Below, in pieces: positions 42,206 through 54,285 of a stretch of DNA of 64,000 nucleotides. The position numbers and the translations under genes were made by a program. The DNA is from Rhypophila decipiens (taxonomy: Eukaryota; Ascomycota; Sordariomycetes; Sordariales; Naviculisporaceae), in the NCBI GenBank assembly GCA_033297075.1, contig MU858052.1, forward strand, positions 62,001-126,000, written 5' to 3'. Below the pieces are notes generated by a model. The model was given only the letters and a program-made list of their open reading frames with translations, was not told the DNA's origin and made no database searches. Position 1 is the stretch's first letter, and every line of letters starts with the position of its first letter.

Positions 42206-45200
42206 TGGCCTACCTCTTGTTGACAATGCTATGGAGTTTACTTGAGAAGAAGAATTGGGCATGAGGCTATGATGCTTGACGTTTATGGATCCATGTATGT
42301 ACGACGAATGTTTGCATGTCGAATGGAGAACAAAGCAGATGGTTTGTTAAATGCCTGTCTCGCGTGCGAGGGAAGGTATCATATCGATGTGCGTTTTCTT
42401 TCCAGCTTCTCTTTGACTTTTTTTCGGAAATATTTTGGGCTTATGGGTTATTTACTTTCTTTTTTCCGTTTCCTGGCAAGCCAAGCAAATCGACGAATAC
42501 CTTGTCTTGTATTTGGCATATTCGCCTGTAGCATACTTGAACTGAAGATATCTTCAACCCCAAGTCAAGTATATCAATCAGCAGAGTACATGTATATTTT
42601 GACATTATGATCTCGCAGTCAGTGTTGATGCGTTGCAGAAACATCAGCGTCAGGGTACATCACCGATCCCATCACCTCTATTTCGCGTCCATCCCGGAGA
42701 CCAAGTTTTCTCGCCGATCACGGTAGCATCCAGTTCCGTACCGAAACAAATGACATTCAGGGGAAATTTCTTCAATCGGCCTTGAAATCCCGCTCCTGCA
42801 GGATACCCCGCCGCCACTGGCGATCTCAATCTCCATGCCCTTTGAGCGCCAAGATTCCATCAAAACCAACCGAACGTGGCGGCATGAAAACGATGACGGT
42901 GCCGAGTAAATAAAAGACGTACACTAAAGTTCGGATATCTCAATCCCGATGGAGAAGGGCCGGATAGACTGTAGAAAAGGGGCTCCCGAGCGATCCGGCC
43001 GGGAATGGAGACGGAGGACCGGGTATCCTTACGGTGGGTATCCGTACATGTACAGCTGACGATTCACCGAGATCGTTCAGAACGTTTAACTCTGAGCCTA
43101 GTTTGAACGAAACCGACGATGAGTCCTTGATTAAATCTCCAATCTCCTCATAAACAATTCTAATCTACTCACCGGTCCGAGTTAGTTTTCGTCTGGGCTG
43201 GCCGGCGGTAAACTATTGACTCCAAGTCCCCTGGTCCAGCGTGGAAGTGAGACATTGGCTGTTGGCTTTGGCGGCTAGTTGCATAAGGCTTGCGGTATTC
43301 TACAGAATAAACCAGATGACATTCCCCCCACTGGTAAATACGCCAGATTGATGGATATTCTGTAGGGTGCTAGTTCTAATACGTCCTTGACGAATCACTC
43401 AGACAGCTTTATCAAAAGACTACAGCTTGATCACAACGATAAGGCGACATTTGAAGCGTAAGAATGCCATGTAGCATATCCTGCCTTCTTCTTGAATCCA
43501 AGGAAAGGAAGACGCAAAGCCGTCTTTCTTTGAGTCAACCATTGACTTGTGAGGTTTGCTGAACATATCCATGATGGGGAAAGTGCTCCAGTTGGTTTTG
43601 CCAGCCTCGTTAGAGACAACCACGCGGGAAGGCGGTGGCGGTGTAAATAGTGAGCCCAGTATTCGATTCCCGGCAAGAAAAAGAAAAAAGGAATTGGAAG
43701 CAGGTCCAGACCAACTGACAATTTCTTCCATAATTTCTTCGTAAAGAAACCGATAAGCGTCACCGGCGCACAACATATTCCCGCCCTCGAGTCCCCATTA
43801 TCCATGTGATACTGCGTGACGAGTGAAACAGACTACGGGAATAAAACAGCGAGGTACGCGTCGTGGTGTTGTACAGTGATGCCTTTACCTGCGAGAAGTT
43901 GAACGGATAGGTAAACAACTTGCCTTGTTTTCTCCCTTCCCCTGATGGTCGGTCATCTCCCAGAGACAGGAACAAGATGAAAAGGGGCTGTTCATCGAAT
44001 GTAAAAAGACGACGGAAGGTTTTGGCAACAGTCCGTCTCCCCGGGTTGGGTTCCAGCTCTCCTGATACGACTCTGATATCGCTGCTCAGCTAGGTGAGTC
44101 TCAATTGGTCGCGGAGAACGGGCATTCTCACGGTGTAATTCCCCGGATAGTTAGTTGGCAGTCGATATCGCGGCAGAAGAAGGGAAAGACAAGGCTAAAT
44201 AATAAAATGCCATGGTCAACAACCAACTTCCATGAGAAAATACTGTATAACAAAATGAGTGGTAAATGCATATCAGGCCGTGAACTGTGATGGGATTAGC
44301 TCGCCAGTCCAGATCGACAAGGGGGACAAACTGCTCCGGTCGAGCATCAACGCCGAGAAAGGCTCGTTTTAAAGACGGGACGGATGAAACATTCCATCCA
44401 ACCCACGGGCAGACGTTTCTTGGGCAAGTCATATAAAAGCTTGTTTCTGGCATCCTTTAGCCCCAGACAGTCGAGATAACCTAGTATTACCATCACCCAG
44501 AAGGGAATATACCTCGTCCCAACTCGATAACACATACCGAGCCCAAACCAAAGCGATTGGGTCGTGATGGCCTCAAATCTGCCAGTGCCTTGGTCGGACC
44601 TGCAGCAGCAAGGAAAACCGCCCACCCATACACGTGGAAAAAAGCATAACATTGAGGTGTTATACCTGCCTGAACAAGATCCGACGCCGTTTTCTTACTG
44701 GGCAGGCAAAATCGGAGAAAGGTGGGAGAAAGGGGGCAAGAGGATTTTATGGCGTTCGCTTATCTCTCCAGTAGGCGACGGATCGGAACCGTTAGTGGGG
44801 GCACCGGGTGTCAACGACTGGAAAAGATGGAGGGCCGGAGGTGAACAAGGCCGGCGCTGCACGGATAGCCGTGATCGACCGCTTTTGGGTGTCGCAGTGC
44901 CTTTCGTATAACTTTTGAGGTGTGCATCGTGTTCGTAAGGTGTCTCCACGTGTACTATGGGAATTTCCTCTTCCGGATTCGACTGAGAAAGACAGCTTGG
45001 GAGGCGGATGATAACAGCCTTCATGAGGTTGCTGAACGGATATACCTTTGAGACCAGACGACGTTGAATAAATGGGGTCACGGCGATCCAAGAAGCTCAG
45101 CCTTCTCGTGTTCATCAGTCACGACAGGTGATTATCTGTGGTACAGCCCACGATGTACCGCTATCCGCCCGAGGTACCGTTCCGAGTAGTATCAACGGCC

Positions 45201-48200
45201 ATCTTGAAGCAACTCAGTGCTGATTACGGGGCGTGGGTTCTCGTGTTACTGCATGAAACCTCACGATGACTGCAGCACATCGACGAAAGCATGGTCTGCC
45301 ATATCATCGCCTGGTCATGATATCTCTGGAATCTTGTACAAGTTCGTGATGTCGGCGGCTTGGCTGCAGACCCCTCGAGGCCCATTGCTTGCCGTGTCAA
45401 TCAATGAAAACGAGGTTCCAGTTGAACACTGCATTAGGGGCCTGCATCTCGTTTAAAAAGGCGGGCGAATGTACCCCGTAGGTCTGGGCTAGAATGCCCG
45501 TCATGCCGGATCCGGGTCCGACAAGGTTGCTGATGAGAATGTCAAAAGATGCGAGGGCACGGAGCGGCACATGAACCATTGACGTGAATAAGTAAGTCGG
45601 TCACATCACGACGTCTGACCGTCTGTCTGTGATATCGAACAACGCCGCTGGCCTACTTGGTGCAAGTGGAAATGAAGATGATGCTGCTTGTCTCGTCCCA
45701 ATTTCTAGAAGCTCCGCGTCGGCCTTCGTGGCGTCCATGCACCGCGCGCGGATATCCTTTAAATATCGTGCGTTTAAATATTCATAAAGCCGTGTCTCCA
45801 CGTGCCCAAGGTCGGGGATTGCTTTGATGAAAAACCCGACGAGGATCCGTTTTTGACCCATACCCATGAAATGAAAACAAAATCACCCACTATCACCCAC
45901 TCCATTCTTATCACCTTGGCTGACATCAACCGTCCGAGGCCGTCTGCAGAAAAAAAATTGATCGAAAGAGGAGGCTCTCAACGGCGTCACTGGCGTCAAA
46001 GAGTCGGCCCTCGACGGATCAGAGCGGGATCAGAGTCGTCAGAGTCCAGGCTGCGTTGTCATGGCGGTCCTTGCGATGGGTTCATGATGGTGTATCGTGA
46101 CCTGAGCAAGGTGGAGATGTCCTTGGACGAAGCAGGCTAAAAACTGTCTGAATAATGAAAGAATCCCAACTGCTTCCCGAACGGTGATCGAACCGTCCAA
46201 GATGCCGAACACGCGGCAAGAGAAACGGGAGCGAGTGGGGACGTTGATCGCTGTGGGCTCACTGACTCTGCGTGGAAGGAACAACGCCCCAAGCAACCGC
46301 TGTGACGGTTTATTAGTGCAGCCACACCTTCCTTGTCCGCCGGCCTCCTTTTCGGGGAATTGTATCCACACAGACTCCCCTCCCAGACTCCCAGCCATCC
46401 GCTAAAACACCGGGGACGAACGGAAAGCTCTTACATCATGATCATGGACTTTTTGGGTCAAGAGTACCTTGGCAAGATCTTGTAAAAAAGTGGTCAGTGC
46501 AGGCCTGTCAAGATCGAGGACGGACAGAAATTGCCGTCCTTTGTGGTCCATGTGCAAGAAAGGGGGTTGAAACTTTTGGACAGCCGTGAGATGGGATTGT
46601 CGCCGTTGTGGAAATAAAAGGGAGAAAGCATAAGGGGCTGAGCCAAAATACCATGGTTTTCATCCAGCGTACCCCGTATCGCGGTACCCTCAATACATAC
46701 GGTTACCTGGTTGCCGGTTGATATTGCGGGGAATTAGCACGATTAAATGGCACTTTGGTTACGAGCACGAGCAAGAGAGCGAGCAGACGACAAGTTGCAC
46801 GTTGGTTGTCTTGGTACCGGTACATGTATCCGTTACCCCTCAGATGGTACTGTACACAATGGTCCCAAGCGCTGGGGTGATGTAAAATAGGGGCCACAGC
46901 GGCTTTCAAAGGGCTTGCGCCAGTGGCTTCGAGAGTTTTGTCGGTTGTCTCCCGTCACTGACAGGACAATTTTTAGTTGAGTGTTTCATCAACGTCTATG
47001 ATTGCGTACTGGGTACCAGTGTTGCGTGGATGCAACCACGGTCCACAGCAGTGACGACATGTGTGCAAATCTCCATTAAGACGCCCCATGTCTTGTCAAT
47101 CATCTCACCCCCTTCACAGTATCAGATGTGTTGTTGACTTGTGATTTGGTATCTGGCGGAACAGTCGGTCCATTTGATCACTGATTGTTTTTCTTTGTTG
47201 TTCATGACACCGTCTGGTGAACGGCGAGGGCCCAAACTCCCAGTGCCATGCCCCCAAACACGACACTGAGTGAGCATGACGCATGCGCCAAGGCATCCAT
47301 CCAACTGTAACGGGTGACTGGCGTTACAGCTTAGGATCTGAGGATCTCAAGATCCCTTCAAAGAATGACGGTTTGAAAGGAAACAAATGTTACAGATTTC
47401 AGGGGGGGGCTTTGTTGCCTTTGTATACAAAATTGAGGACACAAAAAAAAGGAGACGATCTGAACAAAAACCCCTTGAACCCTCAGATCTGCCATCTGGT
47501 CATTGGCAATTCCATGCAACAGGTGTGATCCCTGTCAGGCCAAGCATCTCTCCCCACCAATTCCATTTCAACGCCAGAAGGGACCCCTGTCAGCACCTTC
47601 CCGCCTCTTTTCTTGGATTGAAGCGGTCCCCACACCCTTTCGATGGCGTTAGAGAGCGAGAGCCCCGTAGAAAGCGCTGTGAGTGGCACTCAGTGCGCCC
47701 ACTTTTGCGCTAGGAACGGATTGATAGCCCAATTTCCCCGCTAGGTCGCCAGGTCGCTAGTCGCTACCTAGGTGGTTTGGTGTGGCCGATTCCCGATCCT
47801 TCCCCCTCACACAGTCTCAGGCACCTGCAGTCCCAGTCCACCAGTCCCAGTCCTTTTTCACTCTTGAGGTGCCCGCCAACCCATCCATCCACCATCTTTT
47901 TCTCGCTTTTGCTTCCTTTCTCCAATTTCTGCCTCCTCCGGCTTCAACTTTCCTCAACCGCCGCCCACCATCCTCGGCCGGCCTCGCCCTCACACCTCCA
48001 GCAGGCCCCGATTATCGTCACCACCTACGATCGCCTGCTCAATTGCCTCCGGACACGCGACGACTTAACTGCACGTTGCTGTTTTTTCCCCGAATTTGCC
48101 CTGGGTCGACTCCGAATTCCAGTCCGATCCCCTTCAGTCCCGGCATCTTTGTCGTCCCATTCTTTGAGCTTGGTCACCTCACCCCGAGATCCGAAATCAC

Positions 48201-48499
48201 ACGACGACTCGTTTTCGGCACTGCCACCGACAATACTAAAAGCCAATTCTTCCAGATTCTCCGACCGCTTTGTTATGGCCGCAACATTATAACCTCCCAG
48301 ACGACAATTGAGGTGCCAAGTCTTTGCCTCGGCTTCTTTTCCTTGGTCTTGAGAGCGTTGGTCCAAGGTACGCTTTGCGCTTGTTCTCGACTGGAATGTT
48401 CAGACCTCTTCGACGACACTTTTTTCCAAACAACATTGCAATTCGTAAGCTTTCTTCGGGTGCTGACCACAACACCAGTCCCCCAACCCGGTCTTGGCC
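42206..48499. other. 6.3 kb gene-poor stretch ending in the WSC-gene leader
   Basis: Only short, mutually overlapping open frames without recognisable domains, and no RNA gene boxes. The last roughly 700 bases (47770-48499) are C/T-rich and likely contain the promoter and 5' UTR of the WSC gene. I found no transposon coding relic, but decayed elements could be missed by eye. Confidence 0.45.
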
Positions 48500-49921
48500 A
48501 TGGCACAACCACCACGCCCTCGGTCGTACGCTCCATGGGCATTAATATGCTCAATATCTCTGCTTTCAGCGAGAGTAGCAGTTGAGGCGCAACAAGGCCC
48601 CTCGATTCCGCTCGCATATTGCGCCAGTGTCAACACTAACCAAGGCTTCAAGCCATGTGAGTACAAGTCCTGGAGCTCAGGTTGCCGACTTGTGCGTATA
48701 TACTGACACACTTCCACAGTCCACAGCAACTTCCAATCTGAAGGCCGTTGCAAGGATAATTGCACCTCAGCCGGCTTCCCGCTGGGTGTGATTCAGCAAA
48801 AAGACTGCTGGTGCTCCGACACAGCGCCAGGCCCTGGCGATCAGAAGCCGCTCAGCGATTGCGCCCTCTCCTGTCCCGGGTACCCTACAGACTACTGCGG
48901 CGGCAAGGGGGCTTTCGCATACCTTCTACTTGGTGAACTGTCCAGCACCGATGGCGATGGTACCGCTCCGTCAACAACTACTTCGGTAAGTACCAGTGCC
49001 ACGAGTGTTGTTGAAGAGACAACCAATGTATGTGCTGTCAGATTGCCTCCCCTTTTTCTTTTTCTGCCCCAGACCTTGCTCTCCCAGACCTGAGTATCAA
49101 AGTCCAGTTTTTTTCGGTTTTAACTGTCTTGCAACCCAGGTTGTTGTGACCTCTGAGACCAAGACGGTGCAGAGCACTGTTGAAGTTGAAGAGTCTCACA
49201 GTCCCCCAGTAACCTCCATGGCTTCGCAATCCTCAACGCAAGAGTCTTCTGTATGCGCCACAACTTTTCTAGTCCCCGATGTGGAACTGGCTGCATTTTC
49301 TGTCCTTCTTTTTTATCGGATGAAAAGAGCTGTCGCTGACGTGTCTATCTCTAGGCCCCGACGGAGCCGCTTGTGCAGACAGTCACAGTCGGAGGTACCG
49401 TTAGGACGGTCACGGCGACGCCCTCGTCAACGTCAACAGGCGCCCCCCCTGCCTCCCTCGCCGAATCGAACTCGGGCGGCGGCGGTCTGGCCACTGGTGC
49501 CGCTGTCGGTATTGCTGTGGGTGTCGTTGCCGCCCTCGCCGTTGTTGGCGTGTTCTTGTGGCTTTGGTGTGTAAAGAGAAAGAGACGGGAGGCGGAGGCG
49601 AACGGCGGTACACTTGGCACGCCGAGCGTTCACGGGAGCTCGGGTATGCTGGGTACGCCCAAGACGGCCGAAATCTCAAACCCATTTGGAGCATCAGACG
49701 GCTCGGATGGAGGCGTCTGGGATGCGAACGGCAAGAGACGCAGCCACTTGATGCCAATCGACCCTCGCCTGGATCCCTTCGCCAAGGGCATCTATGCCGG
49801 CGCACAGAACAAGAGCCACGAGAGTATTGGATCTCTCCAGGACAACCATGACTACTCGCGACGGGTCCATCAGGCTCCGAGAGTCTTGAGGGCCGTGAAC
49901 CCCGATCCCGATGACGATTGA
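48500..49921 (+). CDS. WSC-domain cell-wall stress sensor (Wsc1/Slg1-like)
   Basis: Four exons: 48500-48656, 48720-49027, 49140-49250 and 49355-49921, phases consistent, giving 380 residues. Such sensors span the plasma membrane, feel wall stress and signal through Rho1/PKC to the cell-integrity MAP kinases. Order: signal peptide ending near ARVAVEAQ, then the WSC domain (about 40-125) with eight cysteines, including GRCKDNC, KDCWCSD and DCALSC. A Ser/Thr-rich, probably O-mannosylated rod (about 130-225) follows, then one TM helix (GAAVGIAVGVVAALAVVGVF) with KRKRR stop-transfer. The cytosolic tail of about 120 residues includes RRSHLMPIDPRLDPF and ends PDPDDD. The tail's acidic end and conserved DPRLDPF block fit Wsc tails. 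Intron boundaries are all GT..AG. Confidence 0.9.
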
Positions 49922-51850
49922 TCTCTTCCGGCCTTGATTTAGAAAAATCACATCTTTTGTTCTTATGACGTGCACGAACACGATCCGGCATCCTGGACGC
50001 AAAGGGCTCTTTTTTTCTACTCATCACTTTGCTATTGTTTGCATTTAAGATACCACGGCGTTTTGAGACACAGGTCTCTTACTACACTACACATGGGTTT
50101 TTTCGGGCATGGGTTCGGCTAATGGTTTGGTCAGAACTGGATCAACATGGGGAGGATATTGGATCTAGCCGCCCATCGATGGTGAGCATCGCTCGCCTCT
50201 GGAATCTTTGCTGCATCTGCATGTGTCTTGTTGGGCCCAGACATTTCTTGATTTTCTCGTTTTGGGGTAGCTGACATCTCCAGGATGAGGATGGAGGACT
50301 GGCAATTGAGGGCGGGGATTCCTACCATGAAAGTAGGTCGATGGGTTGGATGGTTGACTGCTTGTACAAATTGGTTATGTACATACCTACATACGGACGG
50401 GGAGTTGGACTGAAAGACGTCCGGGCGCCTTTTGCGTGCTGTCTTAATCCCCTTGATGCCAAGGGACGAATGCCGTATCAAGAATGAAATACGCGGATGC
50501 CGACCGATTCGGCGGCTTGTCTACACGTCTCCATCTTGTTTGTCGTGAGATGATTGCTTGAGGTGTTTGCGCCGCTCGTTGGTTCGTGTTGGAAACCGAG
50601 ACAGCGTGATGATGGTCAGGGCACAGTGCTTGCTCGGGAAAGAGCCAAGATTGGCAATGAGGCACAGCAACGCGCCGCGGTACGGGCTATTCCGTCGACG
50701 AGGGAAGTGCTCGTCACGTTTACTTTGACAGGCTATGGACTGGAATATGGATGGCTGTGGCCGGGAGGGTCTACTTTTATTCTGTATGTGAGATTGTGGT
50801 CGAGTTAAAGTTGAGGTCAACTCTTGATCACCTGTGTGAGTGTCGTAGGCGAGGGAACGTGATACGGAATACGGATATCTATTACACAACTGCAAGTAAT
50901 GGCCTGCGGACCTGGAAGTTGTGTATCCTCATCTGCTTGACCTAGATGGACCTCACCTACGACGGCAGCTCACCGTACAAGTAGGTATGAAGATCGTGAC
51001 TCTTCTGGCATGGAATCCACCTGATGGTTGGATTACCTTTGTCAAGTCCTTGGTCAATATTTGTCATACTCTTTCAATTCGATTTAAAGCGGTCAACTCG
51101 GCCTCGGAGTCCAAAAGCTTACATCAAGAATAGCTTAATAGCAACGCAGATATCATGTAAGAGATGGGAGATAAGGAAATAACTTGCAAAGCCACGCGGA
51201 GAGTCTCGACCTCCAAGGCTAGACAGCATGTGACAACCGCACCTGCTGGAACTATCTGGGCCATAAGCAACGTTGCATTGGCTTCGACCTTGACGTCCCC
51301 AGACCGAGATAAGATCCCCGGAATGCTGATGCGGGAACTCCAACGGTACCGGTGGCGTGATAGATGATCGCGCCCCCCTTGTTAGTGCTTCTCCTTATCT
51401 GGCTGTGTAATGGCTATCTTTCGGCTTCAAGTTGCAGGTAAGCTGCATTGGAGTTTATTCGGCGCGTCCTATCTTGGGATTCAAGCCTCAGATAGAAAAC
51501 AGAGCATGTCCAAAGAAGCCAGAATGCTCGATATCCCACGTGGATAACCTCAGAGGGCGCCGCCATAATCCATGTCGTCATGAAGCCGTTGTGCCGGCTT
51601 ACTCTGTCAGATACTTATCTTTGGTCCCGAGGTCGAAGGCAATGAGGCTTGCTGGCTGTGGGTCAGCTTTCTTAGATGGTCTATTCTGCCATAAAGAAGA
51701 AAATTCCCAAGACCGGACACGCCCAAGGGTCGACTTTTCTCGACATGTCAACTTTGAATCAAGCACTTTGTCCCTGTCTGAAGCTCATTCATTCTCTACG
51801 CTCTATTTCCCTCTCCCGTCGAGCACCGACAGGTGCTACCCGGTAAAGCC
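49922..51850. other. Intergenic, 1.9 kb, no gene recognised
   Basis: 3' flank of the WSC gene and upstream region of the sedolisin gene. C/T-rich sequence lies at 51790-51830 directly before the sedolisin start. No tRNA boxes or family-like frames. Confidence 0.5.
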
Positions 51851-54285
51851 ATGGTGAAAGTCAAGAAACTATGGGATAAACTCATGTATAAGGTCAAGGA
51901 AAATGGTGAGAAACTCGTCGAGAGGATCAGGCAAGCGAACAAAGAGCGAAAGGAATGGGGGGCGAACGCGAGGGCAAACAACTGGAAAAAGCCAAAAGAG
52001 AAGAAATATACGTGGCCAGAAGACGTCGATCTCGGCCCGATCAAGACACGACAACAAGCGGCCCTCGAGAAAGCGTGGGAGGCGACCTGGTCGGAACGAG
52101 TCAAGAACTCAATCAGCTCTCCTCTTCCTATTCCTCTTCCTTTCATGCCCGCTCCCAAGATCGAGGTTAACCCTACATCGCCGGATAACACCTGGGACAC
52201 GCTCTTCTTGTTGTTGCATTATGTGACGAGGGATATGGGGTATTATCTTAATATTGCAAAGGACAAATTCATCGAGTTTCGAAAATGGGGCGCGCATGCT
52301 ATAGACCCGAATCACCAGTTGAAATTGCTTCCTGGCATGAAGGGTCTGGGTCTGGGTCTCGTGAGCGCGGTGAATACTATGAGGGCTGATCCGGGCGATA
52401 TTGTGCCGCTGAGGATTGGTTTGGCTCAGAGCAACCTTGATCTGGCGCCGGGATGGCTACTTGATGTTTCGGACCCCAAGTCGGTCAACTTTGGTGAGTA
52501 CATGTGTTTTCCCTTCAACCATCCATTATTGGACATGATGCTGAATGGGATTTTCTTTGGGAACGCAGGAAAGCATTGGACCGCTCAGAGAGTCATCGAG
52601 ACATTTACTCCGTCGAATGAAACTGTCAATCAAGTCGTCCAGTGGCTTGTCGACTCGGGCATTGATTCCGAGAGACTGGCCTTGACGCCAGGTCAGTTAC
52701 AGCATCTACTACCTATTTGGAGATGAAAAGTAACTTACAGGACTCTTGACCTGACAAACCAATAGGTTATAACTGGCTCTTGGTCCACAACACCACCGTA
52801 GAAGAAGCCGAGAATCTGCTCAACACGACATACTACCACTACTACTACCCAGGCAGGGACATTTCCCGCATCGGCTCCGAAGGATACTCCCTCCCAGAGA
52901 GCGTCAAGAAGCATATTGACATCATTGTGCGTGCATATTATCATCAGCCCCATGGAGGCGACGACTAACTGGAACCAAACCAAAATAAACAGATCCCAGC
53001 CACTCCCTACGAGGCTGTGCAGCCGATCCCACAGCAAGTAATCGGCCCCGGCGCCACAAATCTCGGCGGGCTTGCCGGCCTCGACACCTGCCAGTACCTA
53101 ATCACAATCGAGTGTCTGCGCCATCTCTACAAATTCGGCCCAGGCAACTCGAGCACACCAGGCAACGAACTCGGCATCGCCCAATGGGGAGACTCCCTCG
53201 GGCCTCAGGAGGATCTAGATCTCTTTTTCAACAACTTCACAACCCAGCCGATTCCCAAATCGACCGCGCCCGAGCTCGTCGACCTCAGTTACAGCGACAA
53301 AGAGAACGCGACGGACCTTGACATTTTCGGCTACATCTTCGGCAGCGAGTCAGCCCTCGACGTCCAGACGGCCTACTCCATCGTCTACCCCCAGAACATC
53401 CGTCTCTACCAGGTCGGCGCCGATTCTTCCGAGGCCGAAACAAGAAGCAACTTTGACACTTTGCTCGACTTCTTCCACACTTCCGAGATTATCGACGGCG
53501 GCGAAGCCGTCACCAATGTCTTGTCTTTCTCTTACCTCCAGACCGAAGCGACCCTGCCAGTCGAGTACCAACGCCGCCAGTGCATCGAGTGGCTCAAGCT
53601 CGGGCTGCAGGGTGTAAGCGTCTTGTTTGCCTCGGGAGATTCCGGCGTGGCGAATCGGGATCCCCTGACTGGGGAGACTTGTCTGGAGGGCGAGCGCTTC
53701 TCGCCTTCCTTTCCGGCAAACTGTCCGTGGGTTACTACCGTCGGGGCTACTTCTCTCGCATCGAAGAATATCGACGATGGGGAAGTTGCCCTGGACATTC
53801 CTAACCCCTTTGAGCCGGACCAGTATATCTCCTCGGGCGGTGGATTTTCCAACATCTTTGACCAACCATCCTACCAAAAGAAAGCTGTGTCTTTTTACCT
53901 AAAGAATTACCCGCCCCCATACAACAATTCTGTTTACAACCCCTCCGGCCGCGGCTTTCCGGATATCTCAGCTCTAGGACAAAACATATCCGTCATCGTA
54001 AACGGAAATGTCCAACGAGGCGGGGGGACCAGTGCGTCTACGCCGATAGTAGCGAGTCTGGTCACGCTGCTGAATGAGGAGCGACTTGCGAGGGGTAAGG
54101 GCCCGATTGGATTCTTGAATCCCATCTTGTATGCCCATCCCGAGGCGTTTAATGATGTTGTTGAGGGCTCTAATCCTGGCTGTGGGACCGAGGGGTTTAG
54201 GGCTGCGAAGGGGTGGGATCCTGTTACTGGATTGGGGACGCCGAACTATGCCAAGCTGAGGAGGATTGTGCTGAGCTTGCCCTGA
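51851..54285 (+). CDS. Sedolisin (S53) serine-carboxyl peptidase with Lys-rich N-terminal extension
   Basis: Four exons: 51851-52493, 52569-52691, 52766-52926 and 52993-54285, giving 739 residues from ATG 51851. S53 enzymes are acid proteases or tripeptidyl peptidases made with an N-terminal prodomain. The pro-kumamolisin region begins near 179 (PLRIGLAQSNLDLAPGWLLD, FGKHWTAQRVIETF). Catalytic residues of the family are intact: Glu428 and Asp432 (SESALDVQ), Asp525 (ASGDSGV) and Ser656 (GGTSASTP). The calcium site is FND...KGWDPVTGLGTPN near 697-718. The first roughly 175 residues are unusual: very Lys/Arg/Trp-rich amphipathic sequence (KKLWDKLMYKVKENGEKLVE), then LFLLLHYVTRDMGYYLNIAK. No signal peptide is recognisable, whereas characterised fungal sedolisins are secreted. 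Either the product is intracellular, or a signal-bearing 5' exon replaces part of this model. Confidence 0.88.

Noticed and set aside
45397..45867. Two minus-strand frames that could be joined as a small gene
   Set aside because: I could not place a good intron between them or recognise the product; chance is as likely.
47782..48585. 267-codon frame over the WSC-gene leader
   Set aside because: Begins at GTG, not ATG. It is C/T-rich leader sequence and is out of frame with the WSC protein that starts at 48500.
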